From: Nitrospira sp.
GTDB lineage: Bacteria; Nitrospirota; Nitrospiria; Nitrospirales; Nitrospiraceae
Assembly: GCA_020697375.1 (NCBI GenBank)
Contig: JAJFBJ010000198.1
Span: 1 to 5,979, forward strand
Length of the DNA stretch: 5,979 bases
Direction of reading: 5' to 3'
Positions within the stretch are counted from its first letter, which is position 1, and each line of letters starts with the position of its first letter. A program made the position numbers and the translations under genes. Of the stretch, positions 5,768 through 5,979 are shown piece after piece. Under the pieces are notes generated by a model. The model worked only from the letters and a program-made list of their open reading frames with translations. It had not been told where the DNA came from and made no database searches.

Positions 5768-5796
5768 ATCCAACTCCTCCCTGTACCGAATGTCAA
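5768..5796 (-). promoter_or_regulatory. Candidate sigma-70 promoter close to the kinase gene
   Basis: A perfect TTGACA (5796 to 5791, minus strand), a 17-base spacer, then TTGGAT (5773 to 5768), matching three of six -10 positions. Transcription would start near 5761, giving a leader of about 40 bases. The -35 box is excellent and the -10 box poor. It lies inside the long inverted repeat 5775-5813. Confidence 0.4.
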
Positions 5797-5813
5797 CAGG
5801 CCTGTAGGGAGGA
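5775..5813 (-). repeat. Long inverted repeat in the kinase leader
   Basis: TCCTCCCT (5775-5782) and AGGGAGGA (5806-5813) form a perfect 8-bp stem. Two G:U pairs and one A:T pair extend it inward. The loop region contains most of the 10-base palindrome ACAGGCCTGT (5796-5805). In RNA from the distal promoter the stem would bury an AGGGAGGAG ribosome-site-like sequence. No T-run follows, so it is not a terminator. Confidence 0.5.
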
Positions 5814-5856
5814 CCCCGTAGGTTGGAGTCCATTTAACCGGCCATCAACCGTCTGT

Positions 5857-5884
5857 CCTATATCACTGCATCATCGTGTGGCAA
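5857..5884 (-). promoter_or_regulatory. Candidate distal promoter for the kinase gene
   Basis: TTGCCA (5884 to 5879, minus strand), a 16-base spacer and TATAGG (5862 to 5857), matching five and four of six consensus positions. The start would be near 5850, giving a leader of about 130 bases that contains the 5775-5813 hairpin. The -35 box overlaps a small inverted repeat, TGTGG-6-CCACA (5877-5892). Confidence 0.4.
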
Positions 5885-5906
5885 CATCCACAGTGAAACT
5901 TGGCAA

Positions 5907-5927
5907 TTCGCGTGGGTAGCACGCGAA
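5907..5927. repeat. Perfect inverted repeat upstream of the kinase gene
   Basis: TTCGCGTG (5907-5914), a five-base spacer, then CACGCGAA (5920-5927). The right arm recurs as CACGCGAA at 5962-5969, exactly 42 bases further. This spacing on one face of the helix suggests protein-binding sites for a regulator of the kinase gene or of a gene beyond the window. Confidence 0.5.
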
Positions 5928-5979
5928 CAAATTGTCGCGCAGAGACACAATGTCCATGACACACGCGAAATTCCTAATG

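Overview
The window most likely comes from a Gram-negative environmental bacterium. The gene style (moderate GC, strong AGGAGG-type ribosome sites, many small exported proteins of unknown function, a SmbP-like protein) recalls Nitrospira and relatives (Nitrospirota). That assignment rests on recalled family resemblance and was not checked by a search. Seven protein genes are supportable: one on the plus strand at the left edge and six on the minus strand. There are no tRNA, rRNA, CRISPR or insertion-sequence signals.

Left part (1-1150): a strong plus-strand rho-independent terminator (47-88) sits directly in front of a small lipoprotein gene (120-383, GTG start). A second small lipoprotein gene (445-798) converges on it from the minus strand. 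A roughly 315-base stretch (799-1113) has no credible gene but carries the putative promoter of the second lipoprotein, and ends at a minus-strand terminator (1115-1149) that closes the next cluster.

Middle part (1183-2767): three minus-strand genes for small Sec-exported proteins. In transcription order they encode a 118-residue unknown with a C-terminal Cys pair (GTG start at 2664), a 126-residue unknown (start 2250), and a 180-residue SmbP-like His-containing helical protein (start 1725). In all three, the ribosome site places the start downstream of the longest open frame. The spacing, and the single clear terminator after the last gene, fit one transcription unit. Three inverted repeats (2685-2767) lie upstream of the first of them.

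Right part (2822-5979): a two-component system. A 759-residue membrane histidine kinase (periplasmic Cache-like sensor, HAMP, PAS, HisKA, HATPase) is followed, with a 26-base overlap, by a 214-residue NarL/LuxR-type response regulator. The 259-base leader holds two candidate promoters, a long hairpin and several inverted or direct repeats. A plausible model, which is inference only, is that the kinase senses a periplasmic signal and the regulator acts on the neighbouring exported-protein genes through the palindromes between them. No mobile element or recognised defence system is visible.
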